From the NCBI GenBank assembly GCA_052043515.1, contig JBQEQX010000001.1, forward strand, positions 62,001 through 126,000: a DNA stretch of 64,000 nucleotides. Reading direction: 5' to 3'. This stretch comes from Ehrlichia sp052043515 (GTDB lineage: Bacteria > Pseudomonadota > Alphaproteobacteria > Rickettsiales > Anaplasmataceae). A program made the position numbers and the translations under genes. Position 1 is the stretch's first letter. Each line of letters begins with the position of its first letter. This document shows positions 53,723-64,000 of the stretch, piece after piece. Under the pieces are notes generated by a model, which worked only from the letters and a program-made list of their open reading frames with translations, searched no databases and was not told where the DNA came from.

Positions 53723-55997
53723 TCAATGACCAATACTCTTAACAACACTAGAGCCCGATTTACTTACTTCAAACATTCTATCTATTAGCAATAACTCATT
53801 ACCTTTACTACCTGCACAACTTATTTCCTCCTCTAAACTCAATACCGGCAAATTGGCAGGATCATGACTACCAGACACATCTTCCGCATTCACTGAACCT
53901 GATACTATATTTTCACACAACATAAAACACTCAGCATTGTACACCATTTTCCTTTTTAAACAATTAATAACTTGTCGCACAAGCCCTATAAAAGCTCCTT
54001 CATAGGCAATTCTTGCAAATCCATTAATAACAAGTGATAGCCTTTCTTGAGCAATATTTCCACTATGAAAAGAAGATGAATATATAAAATAGTTAATATC
54101 TTGACAGCGTAAAGCACTAGCACTTTGCTCCACACAATTACATAAAAATCCCAAGTTAAATTCAGAAAACATAAAAGTAATATCCTTTAATAAAAGACCT
54201 TTCTGATAGAACTCGATCAATAACAATTTTCCAAAATCAGTGCTGGTAAAATATTCATATAGCTCTTCTAACATTACCATGTCTAATGCATGGTCTGTTA
54301 CCTGTGTAACATAATCAACAACACTAAGTAAAGTCACTGAATTTGTTAGGCGAATCAAGTAATATACTATAAAGGATACTGCAATACTTTTTGGATCTTG
54401 AAAGTATTCTATGAATTCACAAAAAAGACTTCTTAATACGAGAAAAACATGATACTGTTCCCTTGTCGACCTGGATAAACCCAACCAAACTTTTAGCTTG
54501 AGCTGATGGTTTTTTTAACAACAACTTGCTATCAAGAAAAGCATCAAAAAACGTTTTTATACTTTCTGTCTGGCCATTAAGAACTAAACTACTATCTATT
54601 GCTTGCAAGACGTAATATACATCCATTATATATGGTAAAAAATTACTCTCAATATCGGTATTTATAAAGTCCTCAGAAATTGACTCACCAGATTGTAATC
54701 GTTTTCTATAACTTTCCAATCTTAAAATACAGTCATACAGCATAACGGTGATGCTATGATCTATTTTAGTATTTAAAAACACTAACTCTGACACATCCTT
54801 AATACGATAAACATCATGAACATCTAGTGCATGTACCCCCCACTTTAAAGATGCGATCTTCCTATTTAACGATTTTATAGTTACAACTTTGCGTTTACTA
54901 TTTACTTTATCGAAAATATGCTTTACATCTTCTGGATTACGTATTTCAATACGTGAGCCTTCTGGAAAATATTTAGTCTGTAAATTGACAGCAGCAATCT
55001 TATCATAAAGCTCCGTCCTTTTTTCAGAACTATTGAGGATAGTTAACTTCCCATTACTGCTGCAATAGCTAAATCTCTCTATATAATTATTCAACAAATA
55101 AGTAAATTCATATTTCAATTTAATATAATTAACGTTACATACTACATCTTGAGTTAACCTAGCGGTACTGGTTTCAAAATCTCTCAACAAAACTTCAAAT
55201 CTTGGTTTACCACAGCACAAAATCTGGTCAATTTCCGAAGATAGCTTCTTAGTAAGACTATTAATCCGTACCAATACAGCACCTTTATCTTTAGTTCCAT
55301 CATATATATCATTTAATGCTTCTATAAGACCACTATTCATGTCATACTTTTGTACATACTCATCTTTCTGTAACTCAGGACTTGTAGCTTTAGCTTCCTT
55401 AGTGCAGCACATCCTAGTAAACAAAATAATGCACGAATCTTTAAATCCATAAAGATTCAAATATTTATAAGTATTTTCACATAAATCATAAATATATTCA
55501 CTAACTAAATATACCAAATTAACGACAAACCTTACAAATTCCGACAGCAATCCACACAATAGAATAAAATCAAGAATCCTAACAACAATACCCGCAATAT
55601 CTAGTACTAACATTAAGAGTTTATCTACAACAGAATCTAACCCAACTATTACAAACAAACTATCAAAGATTCCTTGAACACTATCAGTAAGTTTATTAAT
55701 AAAAATACCTGGTACAATATTCAAATGTACAAATATCCTACCAATAATTGCACATACTAAGGTTAATATAAAAGCAATACTCAAAAGCATATAAGCTATA
55801 AACTTGTTGGATTTTAATGCTATTTTTAGTTTTTCAAGTCTACCAGCTATATTATTATCCTTACGGATCTTGCCTTTTAAAAATTTAGCTTCATAATAAC
55901 TTTCGACAAATCTCTCTTCTGAAATATCCAACCTGAGACTTTTTATGATATTACTTGAAAATGATGTAACAGGAATTTTTTTATTCTTTGTATACAT
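53723..55997 (-). CDS. Hypothetical membrane protein (unknown operon, gene 3; frameshifted)
   Basis: About 757 residues once two frames are joined. The frame breaks at the six-A run 54421-54426; removing one base gives RIKKSFCEFIEYFQDPKS. The first 65 residues are basic. Hydrophobic helices lie at about 66-92, 111-150 (probably two) and 150-172. A long soluble part follows, with a Cys-rich patch near residues 190-200. The C-terminal part adds an amphipathic helical region beginning SIAVSFIVYYLIRLTNSV. Family not recognised. Its start overlaps the stop of gene 2 by 17 bases, so translation is probably coupled. Confidence 0.7.
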
Positions 55998-56334
55998 TTT
56001 TTTGTCTAATACTATTCCCTACATAGCCTGGTACAGTACGATAACGGCTAGGATTAATGTAGTAGAGCCATAAAGAAGAAAATGGTATAAAACGTGATAT
56101 GTTATATAAAATTTGTAATACCCTTAAAGAATGACTGATCTTAACATCATAAACAAACTTCTTATTTGTATTATTACTCTTTATAATAGATCTTAGAACA
56201 TCCAAAAAGCTGTTATCATTTAACTCTTTATCCAACAATCCATGTGGCACATTTGACAAGTTAATCTCTAAATAATCCATTAAAGGATGTAACTTTAACT
56301 GATATAGAAGCCACTCACTTTTCTTTTTTTTCAT
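55981..56334 (-). CDS. Hypothetical protein (unknown operon, gene 2)
   Basis: 117 residues, basic, not recognised. It begins MKKKKSEWLLYQLKLHPLMD. A mildly hydrophobic aromatic segment lies at about residues 75-92 (ILYNISRFIPFSSLWLYYI). It overlaps gene 1 by 20 bases and gene 3 by 17 bases, which supports it as a real, co-translated gene despite its small size. No function proposed. Confidence 0.65.
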   Translation of the reverse strand: MKKKKSEWLLYQLKLHPLMDYLEINLSNVPHGLLDKELNDNSFLDVLRSIIKSNNTNKKFVYDVKISHSLRVLQILYNISRFIPFSSLWLYYINPSRYRTVPGYVGNSIRQKNVYKE

Positions 56335-57893
56335 TCACTACCCATTTTCCATTAACACATTTTATTGATTTTAGTAAAGCCGGCATATCTATGTATGAAA
56401 CCAGTTGCTTATCTTTGATAAATTGTGCACTTAATATTGCATGATCACTTATTATTGCAGTAATGACTCTATGATCAATAAAATTCCCATCTAAGTCCCT
56501 CACTTTCACATTGTTATTCATATACCTTACAATTTCATTTAACAAGAGTATCCTGTAATTTACATACTTAGTTAATTCTGAAATTTCGCTCTTCGTAAAT
56601 TTTAATATCGCATCTCTATCGATAATTTTCTTTTGTGTAAAAAAATCACAAATAGTCAGTAATCTATTAATATCAGAATGTGTATCCTTACAAGTAACAT
56701 CTAAAAAAAAGTTGCAAATCTTTCGTTGTTAAAACGTATTTGAAACTTTCTAAAAAACTGATTTCTGCAGCTATAAGTGATGTTAGTCCCCTGAAATACT
56801 GCTGAGCGTATAAAATACCTTTATCACCATTCATCTTAGAAAAAAAATCAAGATTTGTGGTAATACTCAACCTTATGCTTTGTAAACTTGATATAACTTC
56901 CTCTATTGCTGAACTATCGCATAACGAAGTACCATCAATGCATAACTTTTGATACATATCACGTGCTTCTCCTAACTCTGTTATACCAGAATCTACAAAA
57001 TTCATATCCTTATCTTGAAAAAATTTATAAACCAGGCCGTTTACCATATCACACTGCTGACGTTCTTTTAACAAACCTTCAACTTCTTTAACTATTGCCT
57101 TATCACTTAGTAATATACCTAATGTCTCATGAAATAGGTGAAACGGCAATACCAATAGCCCGCCACCAGCTAACTGCATACAATTAAGAAAATTTTTTAA
57201 ACATTCTTTCTGATATGACAATTTTGATAACATAGTACCTTCAGAGAATCTACTAGTCTGTAATTCCAGTGTCTCTAATTTCTTATTCACTACTTTAAAT
57301 AAAACACTACTTTCATATTTCCTTGTTTTAGACAAAAAAATATGATAGTTCCCATCACAGTGAATATGTAGCCTACTCTTTAATAATTCAGGATCTGGAA
57401 AACATAAAGGCACTAAATCACTTATACAATCTTCTTTCATTCTCCCAGAATATCTCTCGCTTTTAAATATATAATTTATTATCGATTTTTGACAAAGCCC
57501 TTCACCCACACGCATATCATGATGGTAAGAACCTTTTATAGTATTATAAGTATCAAAACAATGCATTTTCCAAAGATCTGTTGCTTCAAATAATAAATAC
57601 ATCATCAACCTGATATTATACTCATCACCGCCTGCAACTATACGAAAGGGATTATGAACTTTTGCTTTCAAACAAATTAAATCTGATTTTTTTATTATAA
57701 GTTTGGAATTTAACGTGTCATCTGTAGCAATAGTACTGGGGAGAAATTTCAAAATTTTTTCCTTCTCACTATCGTTTTCATAAAAAATATCAATATACAA
57801 AAAACGACTCTTTATTTTTATATTAACCTCTTGAATAATAGCACTTATAAACTCAACCAATGATTTATTGTTATATATACTATTTAATAACAT
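56315..57893 (-). CDS. Hypothetical soluble protein (unknown operon, gene 1; frameshifted)
   Basis: About 526 residues after joining two frames at the eight-A run 56703-56710 (one base too many). The join reads TTKDLQLFLDVTCKDTHSDI and the reading then stays open to 56315. No signal peptide or clear TM helix is seen. A hydrophobic Gly-rich stretch MQLAGGGLLVLPFHLFHETL lies near residue 240. The rest is mixed helical. Not recognised. It is the first gene of a four-gene minus-strand group and overlaps the next gene by 20 bases. Confidence 0.7.
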
Positions 57894-58106
57894 TATTACC
57901 TCAATACACTAGATAAATATAAATCAGTAGACATATAACTTATCTATGATACTAAATTTTCATTCAAAACAGACACGGAAATTCTATTTAGGATACAACA
58001 ATTTACATTTATAAAAAACTTATAACTTTACATTATACACGAAATACATATGATTAACAGCCAGCAACTAGTTTTCTATATTGTATAGATCATCAATTAT
58101 TACACA

Positions 58107-60075
58107 CTAATCCAGCTGTATAATAATATCACCAGCAGAAACACTACTACCTTCTGAAAATAATACAGATTTAACAACAGCTCTTATATCTGAATATATC
58201 ACATTTTCCATTTTCATAGCTTCAATGATCAATAAAGATTGTCCTGGTTGTATTTCTTCTCCTTTTTCTACATAGATTTTAACTATCATCCCAGAAATAG
58301 GAGAAGATATATCTTTAGAATGGAGCTCTTCGAAAGTTACTTTAGGCATTATAGGAAGCAACTTAGATACACAAGGCCTATATACCGCACATAACGCACT
58401 CATAGCACAATATCCAAACTTATACCCATTTAATTTACTATCAACTTTTACAGAGAAAATTTCTTCATTTATTTGCACTTTTAATATTTTAAAATTTATA
58501 TTCCACACACCTGAAACCAAATATGTAGACCGATTATAAACTGCCAGAACTTTATTATTCTCATATTTAGCACTCACTAAATACTCTTGATCATCAACAT
58601 AAACCGTCAATTCTGTACCATCGCGTAGCTCATTTCCATGTCTACCATATTCATCCTGAAAGAATATATACAGTGCAGTTAAAACAAAAAGCTTAATGCA
58701 ACTCTCTGTTAAAGGATCTCCTTGAAAACCGTTAGAATAAAATTGTTCAATAAACCTTGTATTAATATTTCCGGATATAAATACAGGATGATGAAATACA
58801 GATAATAAAAAATCTATATTATTAGCAATACCACCTACATAACACTCATTCAAATACTTCTGCATAAAATTAACTGCTTCATTCCTATCTTTGCCATACG
58901 TACAAACTTTAGCAATCATAGGATCATAAAACATGCTAACCTCCGCTCCTTCAAATACGCCACTATCAATTCTCAAATGATCATTGGGAACAGGAGTAGA
59001 ATAATAAACAATCCTTCCACTAGAAGGTAAAAAAATTTTTCATAGGATCTTCTGCATAAACTCTAGCTTCTATAGCTGACCCGACAAATTTTATATCGTG
59101 TTGAGTAAATCGCAATTTTTCACCATCTGCAATACGAATCATTTCTTCAACTATATCAATACCAGTAACAAGCTCTGTAACAGGATGTTCAACTTGTAAT
59201 CTAGTATTCATTTCTAAAAAATAAAACTGCCTATTCTGATCAACAATAAATTCAACGGTTCCAGCAGAATAATAACCAACTCTTTTTGCTAAGTTCACAC
59301 ATTGCTCATACATTCTTTGTCTCGTTTCTCCATCAAGAAATGGGCTAGGTGTTTCTTCAATAACTTTTTGATTATAACGTTGTATAGAGCACTCTCTTTC
59401 TCCTAAACAAACAATATTTCCATATTTATCGGCTATAATTTGTATTTCTATATGTCTTGGTAATTCGATATATTTTTCAATGAAAATCCTACCATCTCTA
59501 AAATTTTTTGCTGCCTCATTTGTCGCAGAAGCAAATGCTTGATCCATCTCATCACTTGATTTTACAACTCTCATACCCTTACCACCACCACCAGCAGTTG
59601 CTTTAATCATTACTGGAAATCCTATAGATTTTGCTATTTCATTTGCTTCATCAGCAGAATTCACAATTCCCATATATCCGGGAATAATATTAACTTTTGC
59701 AGATTCAGCTATTTTCTTAGAAGTAACCTTATCAGCCATCATTCTTATCGATACTGCACTAGGGCCAATAAATGTAATATTATATTGTTCAAGTTTATCA
59801 GGAAAATCTGGATTTTCAGATAAAAATCCATACCCTGGATGCACAGCATCCACACCTGTATTACAAGCTACTTCACAAATCTTTTCCATGTTCAAATAAC
59901 TCTGATTCACTGGAGCAAGACCAATATTCACTGCTTCCTCAGCAGACAAAGTATGCAAAGAATAAATATCTGCATCCGAATATACTGATACACAAGATAT
60001 CCCCATTCTATGAGCAGTTTTCATTACTCTGCACGCAATTTCACCTCTATTTGCTACTAATATCTTTTTTATCAT
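58107..60075 (-). CDS. pccA: Propionyl/acetyl-CoA carboxylase alpha subunit (frameshifted)
   Basis: Biotin-dependent acyl-CoA carboxylase subunit. The biotin carboxylase domain begins KKILVANRGEIACRVM. It has the ATP-grasp Gly-rich loop KATAGGGGKGMRVV and the block FLEMNTRLQVEHPVTE. A central linker domain follows, and the C-terminal biotinyl domain has the biotinylation motif EAMKME. The frame breaks at the seven-A run 59029-59035; removing one base gives DPMKNFLPSSGRIVYY. Restored length is about 655 residues, typical for the alpha subunit of propionyl-CoA carboxylase; other acyl-CoA carboxylases are possible. The beta subunit is not in the window. Confidence 0.9.
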
Positions 60076-60100
60076 TATCTTAAATACTCTCAGTTAAAAA

Positions 60101-60196
60101 TTAATCTCTATTAATTAAAGACTGCCAAAAAACTCCACTCATAACTAACAACACTAAAAGCAATATTCCACCACTTTGACTATAATTAGTAATCAT
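60101..60196 (-). CDS. Possible 31-residue single-TM small protein
   Basis: A short frame just upstream of pccA. It starts at ATG 60196 with AGG nine bases before it and encodes MITNYSQSGGILLLVLLVMS plus GVFWQSLINRD. The central 16-18 residues are strongly hydrophobic, so it would be a single-span membrane peptide. It ends 25 bases before pccA on the same strand. There is no family evidence; it could be chance in A+T-rich DNA. Confidence 0.4.
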   Translation of the reverse strand: MITNYSQSGGILLLVLLVMSGVFWQSLINRD

Positions 60197-60232
60197 AGTA
60201 TATTACCTGAGCATGAATTATAAACTATAAAA

Positions 60233-61204
60233 ATGTTGGAGAAAAAAATTTTTATTAAAAGTGGAGAAGAAAACAGTAGATTAGATAAACTTATAGCAAT
60301 GAAATTAAACATATCTCGCAACAGAGTACAACATTTAATCAAAGACGGCATGATTTTTTTGTTTAATACCGTCGTAAATGATAAAAATCACATTACAAGA
60401 GTAAATGATATTTACAATGTAAATATACCTGTAAATGAAACTAACACTAAGATTATTCCTAACAATAACATATCGATCACAGTTCTATATGAAGATCATG
60501 ACATAATAATCGTTAACAAAGCACCTGGAATAACAGTACACCCTGGAGCAGGAACAAATAATGATACATTAGTTAATGCACTAATTGCACATTATGGAAA
60601 TGCTTTAAGTTACATAGGAAAAACAACAAGACCAGGAATTATCCACAGGTTAGACAAAGATACTAGCGGACTAATGGTAATTGCAAAAAACGAAAAATCC
60701 TATTATTTTCTATCTGACTTATTACTCAAGAAACAAGTCAAAAAAGAATATCTAGCAATAGTATGGGGAATACCTAACCCAAAAAATAACATTATAAAAA
60801 ACTATATCTGTACAAAACCTCACAACAAACAGATGATGGCTATTACACATTTACCGCATAAAGGAAAACTGGCTATAACCAAGTATACAACCAAAAAACA
60901 CTTCAGTAATATAGCAAGTTTAGTAAAATGTAGAATATATACTGGAAGAACACACCAAATACGCGTACATATGAGCCATATAGGAAACTCTATAATAGGA
61001 GATCAAAAATACGGTAAGAACAGTAGTAAAAGTATGAAATATGCAAAACAAAGTAACGCCATTAATACCTTCAAGAGACAAGCTCTACATGCACATAGAT
61101 TGGGATTCATTCATCCAACAAAAAACACATACGTAGAATTCTATTGCGATTTTCCAGATGATATACAAATGTTAATACACGAACTAGAACAACTAAATCA
61201 ATGA
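60233..61204 (+). CDS. rluD: RluA-family 23S rRNA pseudouridine synthase, RluD-like
   Basis: Isomerises uridines to pseudouridine in 23S rRNA (helix 69 for RluD). The N-terminal S4 RNA-binding domain shows RLDKLIAMKLNISRNRVQHLIKDG. The catalytic motif HRLDKDTSGLMVIAK contains the active-site Asp. KPPGI-type NKAPGITVHPG and GRTHQIRVHM are the other family signatures. 323 residues, intact. Divergent from pccA and the small ORF. The assignment to RluD rather than RluC rests on length and motif spacing. Confidence 0.9.
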   Translation: MLEKKIFIKSGEENSRLDKLIAMKLNISRNRVQHLIKDGMIFLFNTVVNDKNHITRVNDIYNVNIPVNETNTKIIPNNNISITVLYEDHDIIIVNKAPGITVHPGAGTNNDTLVNALIAHYGNALSYIGKTTRPGIIHRLDKDTSGLMVIAKNEKSYYFLSDLLLKKQVKKEYLAIVWGIPNPKNNIIKNYICTKPHNKQMMAITHLPHKGKLAITKYTTKKHFSNIASLVKCRIYTGRTHQIRVHMSHIGNSIIGDQKYGKNSSKSMKYAKQSNAINTFKRQALHAHRLGFIHPTKNTYVEFYCDFPDDIQMLIHELEQLNQ

Positions 61205-61881
61205 TAGACTTAAAATATAGATTCAGCAATACTACATAAGAATATGAGAATCCCGCACAATATATTTATATTTACAACGCACACTACAATCCACTAATAT
61301 AAACAACGGGTGTACAAATCATATACACAAAATGCTTTCGACCAATTACGTATTAGTACATTACTTACAATCTATTTTTTTGTTTGTTACCACGCTACAT
61401 ACAAACAAATGTCTTGCAGATTGACACTAATGGCTATATACCGTTTTTATAAAGCCCCACAACATATCAAATTTATAACAAATCATTTTAGGTACACTAC
61501 TCAACGCTGTTTGCTATAGTGATTACAAGTATTTTTAAAACCATATATCTTTTTCGCTTCAACGCAAAGACAATACACCATCCTGCATTTTCACCAATAT
61601 TAAAGCACACTTAGACTATAATTCGCTACAGACTTTACATTCCACTATATTACAATTATGTACAGCAAAGTATTCAGCACAATGAAAATTAATAACCTTA
61701 AAGCTACATTTTTAAATCATAAATCACACTATTTTGTAAATATGACTACACACAACATATACACTTAACAGATTACATCCCTTAAGCACAAAACTATAAA
61801 TTATGTTTTATACATTAAAAACTTGTGCTATAAACAACGGTTCGTATTCTATAGATATCATGCTAAAGTTTGGAGTTCTAT
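61205..61881. other. Spacer between rluD and lysA
   Basis: 677 bases, A+T-rich. A 69-codon plus-strand frame at 61310-61519 has no start signal or recognisable feature and is not called. No tRNA or hairpin noted. Confidence 0.45.
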
Positions 61882-63148
61882 ATGTTTTTTCTTGCTCAGG
61901 AATTTTTTCATTATAAACACAATATACTTAGTATAGAGAATGTAAGCGTACTAGATATCGCAAAAGATATAGGAACCCCTGTTTACTGTTACTCCTTAAA
62001 TGCAATAAAAAAATAATTATCAACAATTTAAAAATAATTTACCCACTAACTCCTTAATATGTTACGCTGTAAAAGCAAACTCTAATTTATCTATTCTAAG
62101 TCTTTTAAATTCGCTTGGAGCTGGAGCAGATGTTGTTTCTGAAGGAGAAATACGATGTGCCATTGCAGCAGGAATTTCACCAACTAAAATAGTTTTTTCT
62201 GGAGTAGGAAAAACCGCACAAGAAATAAGTTTTGCACTTGACAATAGAATATTGCAATTTAATGTAGAATCCATTGAAGAATTATCTTTTATCAATAAAA
62301 TTGCATGTCAAAAAAACATAGTTGCACCAGTATCTATCAGAATTAATCCAGATATTAGTGCGGATACAAATGATAAAATTACAACAGGATTAAAAATTAA
62401 TAAGTTCGGAATACCAGAAGAACTACTTGATCAAGTATTTAATACTACCCTTATGGGCGTCAGAATAATAGGAATTTCTGTACATATAGGATCACAAATT
62501 TCTAATCTATGCATATTTCAAAAAACAATCGACAAAGTTAGAAAGATGGCAAAAATTTTTGAACAACACAGTATTCAAATAATAAGATTAGATCTCGGTG
62601 GTGGACTTGGAATACCGTATAAAAATTCAGATACATTTCCAACAATCCAAGAATATGCAAATTTACTAAAAAACAACTTCGAGAATGAAAATTATCAGAT
62701 TGTATGTGAACCTGGAAGGGCGTTAATAGGAAATACTGGAGTACTGTTATCCAAGGTACTGTATCATAAAAGTAACAAAGAAAAAAAGCATCTAATACTA
62801 GATGCTGGTATGAACGATCTAATACGCCCAGCACTATACAATGCTGAACATACAATAATACCAGCAGTAATTTCATCAGCACCAATAAAATTATTTGATA
62901 TAGTGGGACCTATATGTGAATCCGATGACACTTTTGCATATGACTATCATATAAATGATTTACAAAACGGAGAAATAGTAGCAGTATGCACAACTGGCGC
63001 TTACGGCTCCTCAATGTCAAGTAATTACAACTCTAGGTTACTAGCACCTGAAATTATGGTTAATAATGACAATTATAGAACTATACGCTCTCGTCAAACT
63101 TATGAAGACATGTTAAAAAACGAAATCATCTTGAAATTCAATAAGTAA
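61882..63148 (+). CDS. lysA: Diaminopimelate decarboxylase (frameshifted)
   Basis: PLP enzyme converting meso-diaminopimelate to lysine. The N-terminus DIAKDIGTPVYCYSLNAIK leads to CYAVKANSN, with the PLP-binding Lys. Next come GAGADVVSEGEI, HIGSQI, LDLGGGLGIPY, CEPGRALIGN, the active-site CESDD and GAYGSSMSSNYNSR. The frame breaks in the seven-A run 62007-62013, close to the start; removing one base gives NAIKNNYQQFKNN. Restored length is about 421 residues. As written only 44 codons would be translated from the proper start. Confidence 0.92.
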
Positions 63149-63424
63149 GTGCTGTATGCAAAAATCACTATAACTCTTGTTAGCGCACAAAACACTACTA
63201 CATAACACAGTCCCACGTATGTACCGCGCACGAACAAGACCCGCAAAGATACACAAAGGACAAAGTCACGAAAGAAAAACACCATATGAACTCAAAATCG
63301 ACAGAAAGCAAGCCACTGTATCTTTACACAACCACTATGCAAAGACAAAAACCCACAAGACCACACCGGCGCTACCGCAGGCGACTAAACCTTATCAAAC
63401 CTACATCCCAATTACTAGAAAAAA

Positions 63425-63727
63425 CTAAGAAAAAGCTTCAACTTGCTTCATTAAAGCACTTTTGACCATCTTTCTAATTTTCTGAGCTTTAACGGTTAAC
63501 TTCCTTGATGATGTATTAAGTAAAAATAAATCAAAACCACCCTTATAATCTATCGTCCTCAAAGTCCTACTAGATACCTTAAACTTAAATTTTCTATCTA
63601 AAGCATCACTTAGCAAAGTGACATTATGGAGATTGAGTAAATAGGCCCTTTTAGTCTTACGATTAGAGTGTGATACTTTATTCCCAAAAGACTTAGCTTG
63701 GCCTGTAATACCGCAAACCCTACTCAT
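63425..63727 (-). CDS. rpmB: 50S ribosomal protein L28
   Basis: 100-residue large-subunit protein. It begins MSRVCGITGQAKSFGNKVSHSNRKTKR, the standard L28 N-terminus, with SSRTLRTIDYKGGFD in the centre. Intact. Convergent with lysA. The 276 bases between them are G/T-rich on the minus strand and less A+T-rich than average, with no gene called. Confidence 0.94.
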   Translation of the reverse strand: MSRVCGITGQAKSFGNKVSHSNRKTKRAYLLNLHNVTLLSDALDRKFKFKVSSRTLRTIDYKGGFDLFLLNTSSRKLTVKAQKIRKMVKSALMKQVEAFS

Positions 63728-64000
63728 TCCGTAACCTAGACACTAATTAACAGTCACTCATTATAACAATATACTAACATTAGTCAAATACAAATCTTAA
63801 TTCTAAAATTAACAAATAAACAATAACTTAATTATTATCACTGAATTATCTTATACAGAAAGTGGTACACATTTTATTTACTCATAATGTTATAAGTACC
63901 ACAGGTTACACATACCACTATAGTACATAAACACATAATCCGTCATTATTCATAAAGATGTGTCAGCAAGGTATCCTTATTATCTCACAATGTTTAAAAA
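63728..64000. other. Region upstream of rpmB to window end
   Basis: 273 A+T-rich bases with no gene recognised. It presumably includes the rpmB promoter. Confidence 0.45.

Noticed and set aside
61310..61519. 69-codon plus-strand frame between rluD and lysA
   Set aside because: Starts at a non-ATG codon, lacks recognisable features and lies in noise-like A+T-rich sequence.
63177..63428. 83-codon plus-strand frame between lysA and rpmB
   Set aside because: Very basic, Thr/His/Lys-rich composition reflects the A/C bias of this strand; it runs into the antisense of rpmB with no family evidence.

Overview
The window looks like chromosome of an Ehrlichia species (Rickettsiales, Anaplasmataceae). 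Composition is strongly A+T-rich with long non-coding spacers. The order sodB-virB3-virB4 followed by four large virB6 paralogues is the arrangement known from Ehrlichia and Anaplasma. A tandem trio of porin-like outer-membrane proteins also fits. I cannot name the species. No plasmid, insertion sequence, integrase, CRISPR array or rRNA is visible; the only RNA gene found is tRNA-Arg(CCG). The only phage-like trace is one DUF2460/gene-transfer-agent-type tail gene.

Layout. 1-2.7 kb: small membrane protein, thiL, dnaQ. 2.9-9 kb: three tandem porin-like genes. 9.4-12 kb: petABC (cytochrome bc1). 12.5-15 kb: a five-TM/coiled-coil unknown, a znuB-type permease, a Mth938-like protein. 15.3-17 kb: rpsB-tsf. 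17.6-22.2 kb: a minus-strand run bamB-like, lpdA, RND adaptor, infA, maf. 22.9-29.5 kb: gpmI, der, carA, ispH, dut. 29.7-30.3 kb: DUF2460 gene. 30.35-48.8 kb: type IV secretion cluster, transcribed leftward: sodB, virB3, virB4, virB6-1, -2, -3, -4; virB6-4 carries four 231-bp in-frame repeats. 49-52 kb: pstA, tRNA-Arg, lipA. 52.3-57.9 kb: four overlapping or closely spaced genes of unknown function. 58.1-63.7 kb: pccA, a possible 31-residue protein, rluD, lysA, rpmB.

The dominant oddity is about thirty single-base frameshifts, practically all at or beside homopolymer runs, many in genes expected to be essential (tsf, petB, petC, lpdA, ispH, der, gpmI, virB4). In most cases a run of 6-8 A/T must be one base shorter to restore the conserved protein; a few must be one longer. 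The simplest reading is homopolymer sequencing error, so I annotate each broken gene at full restored length. RNA polymerase slippage on poly(A) tracts, known from A+T-rich endosymbionts, is the biological alternative.

Functionally the window combines respiration (petABC, lpdA), translation (rpsB, tsf, infA, rpmB, rluD, tRNA-Arg), cofactor and precursor synthesis (thiL, lipA, ispH, carA, lysA), nucleotide hygiene (dut, maf), cell-envelope proteins (porins, BamB-like, RND adaptor) and the host-interaction secretion apparatus (VirB).
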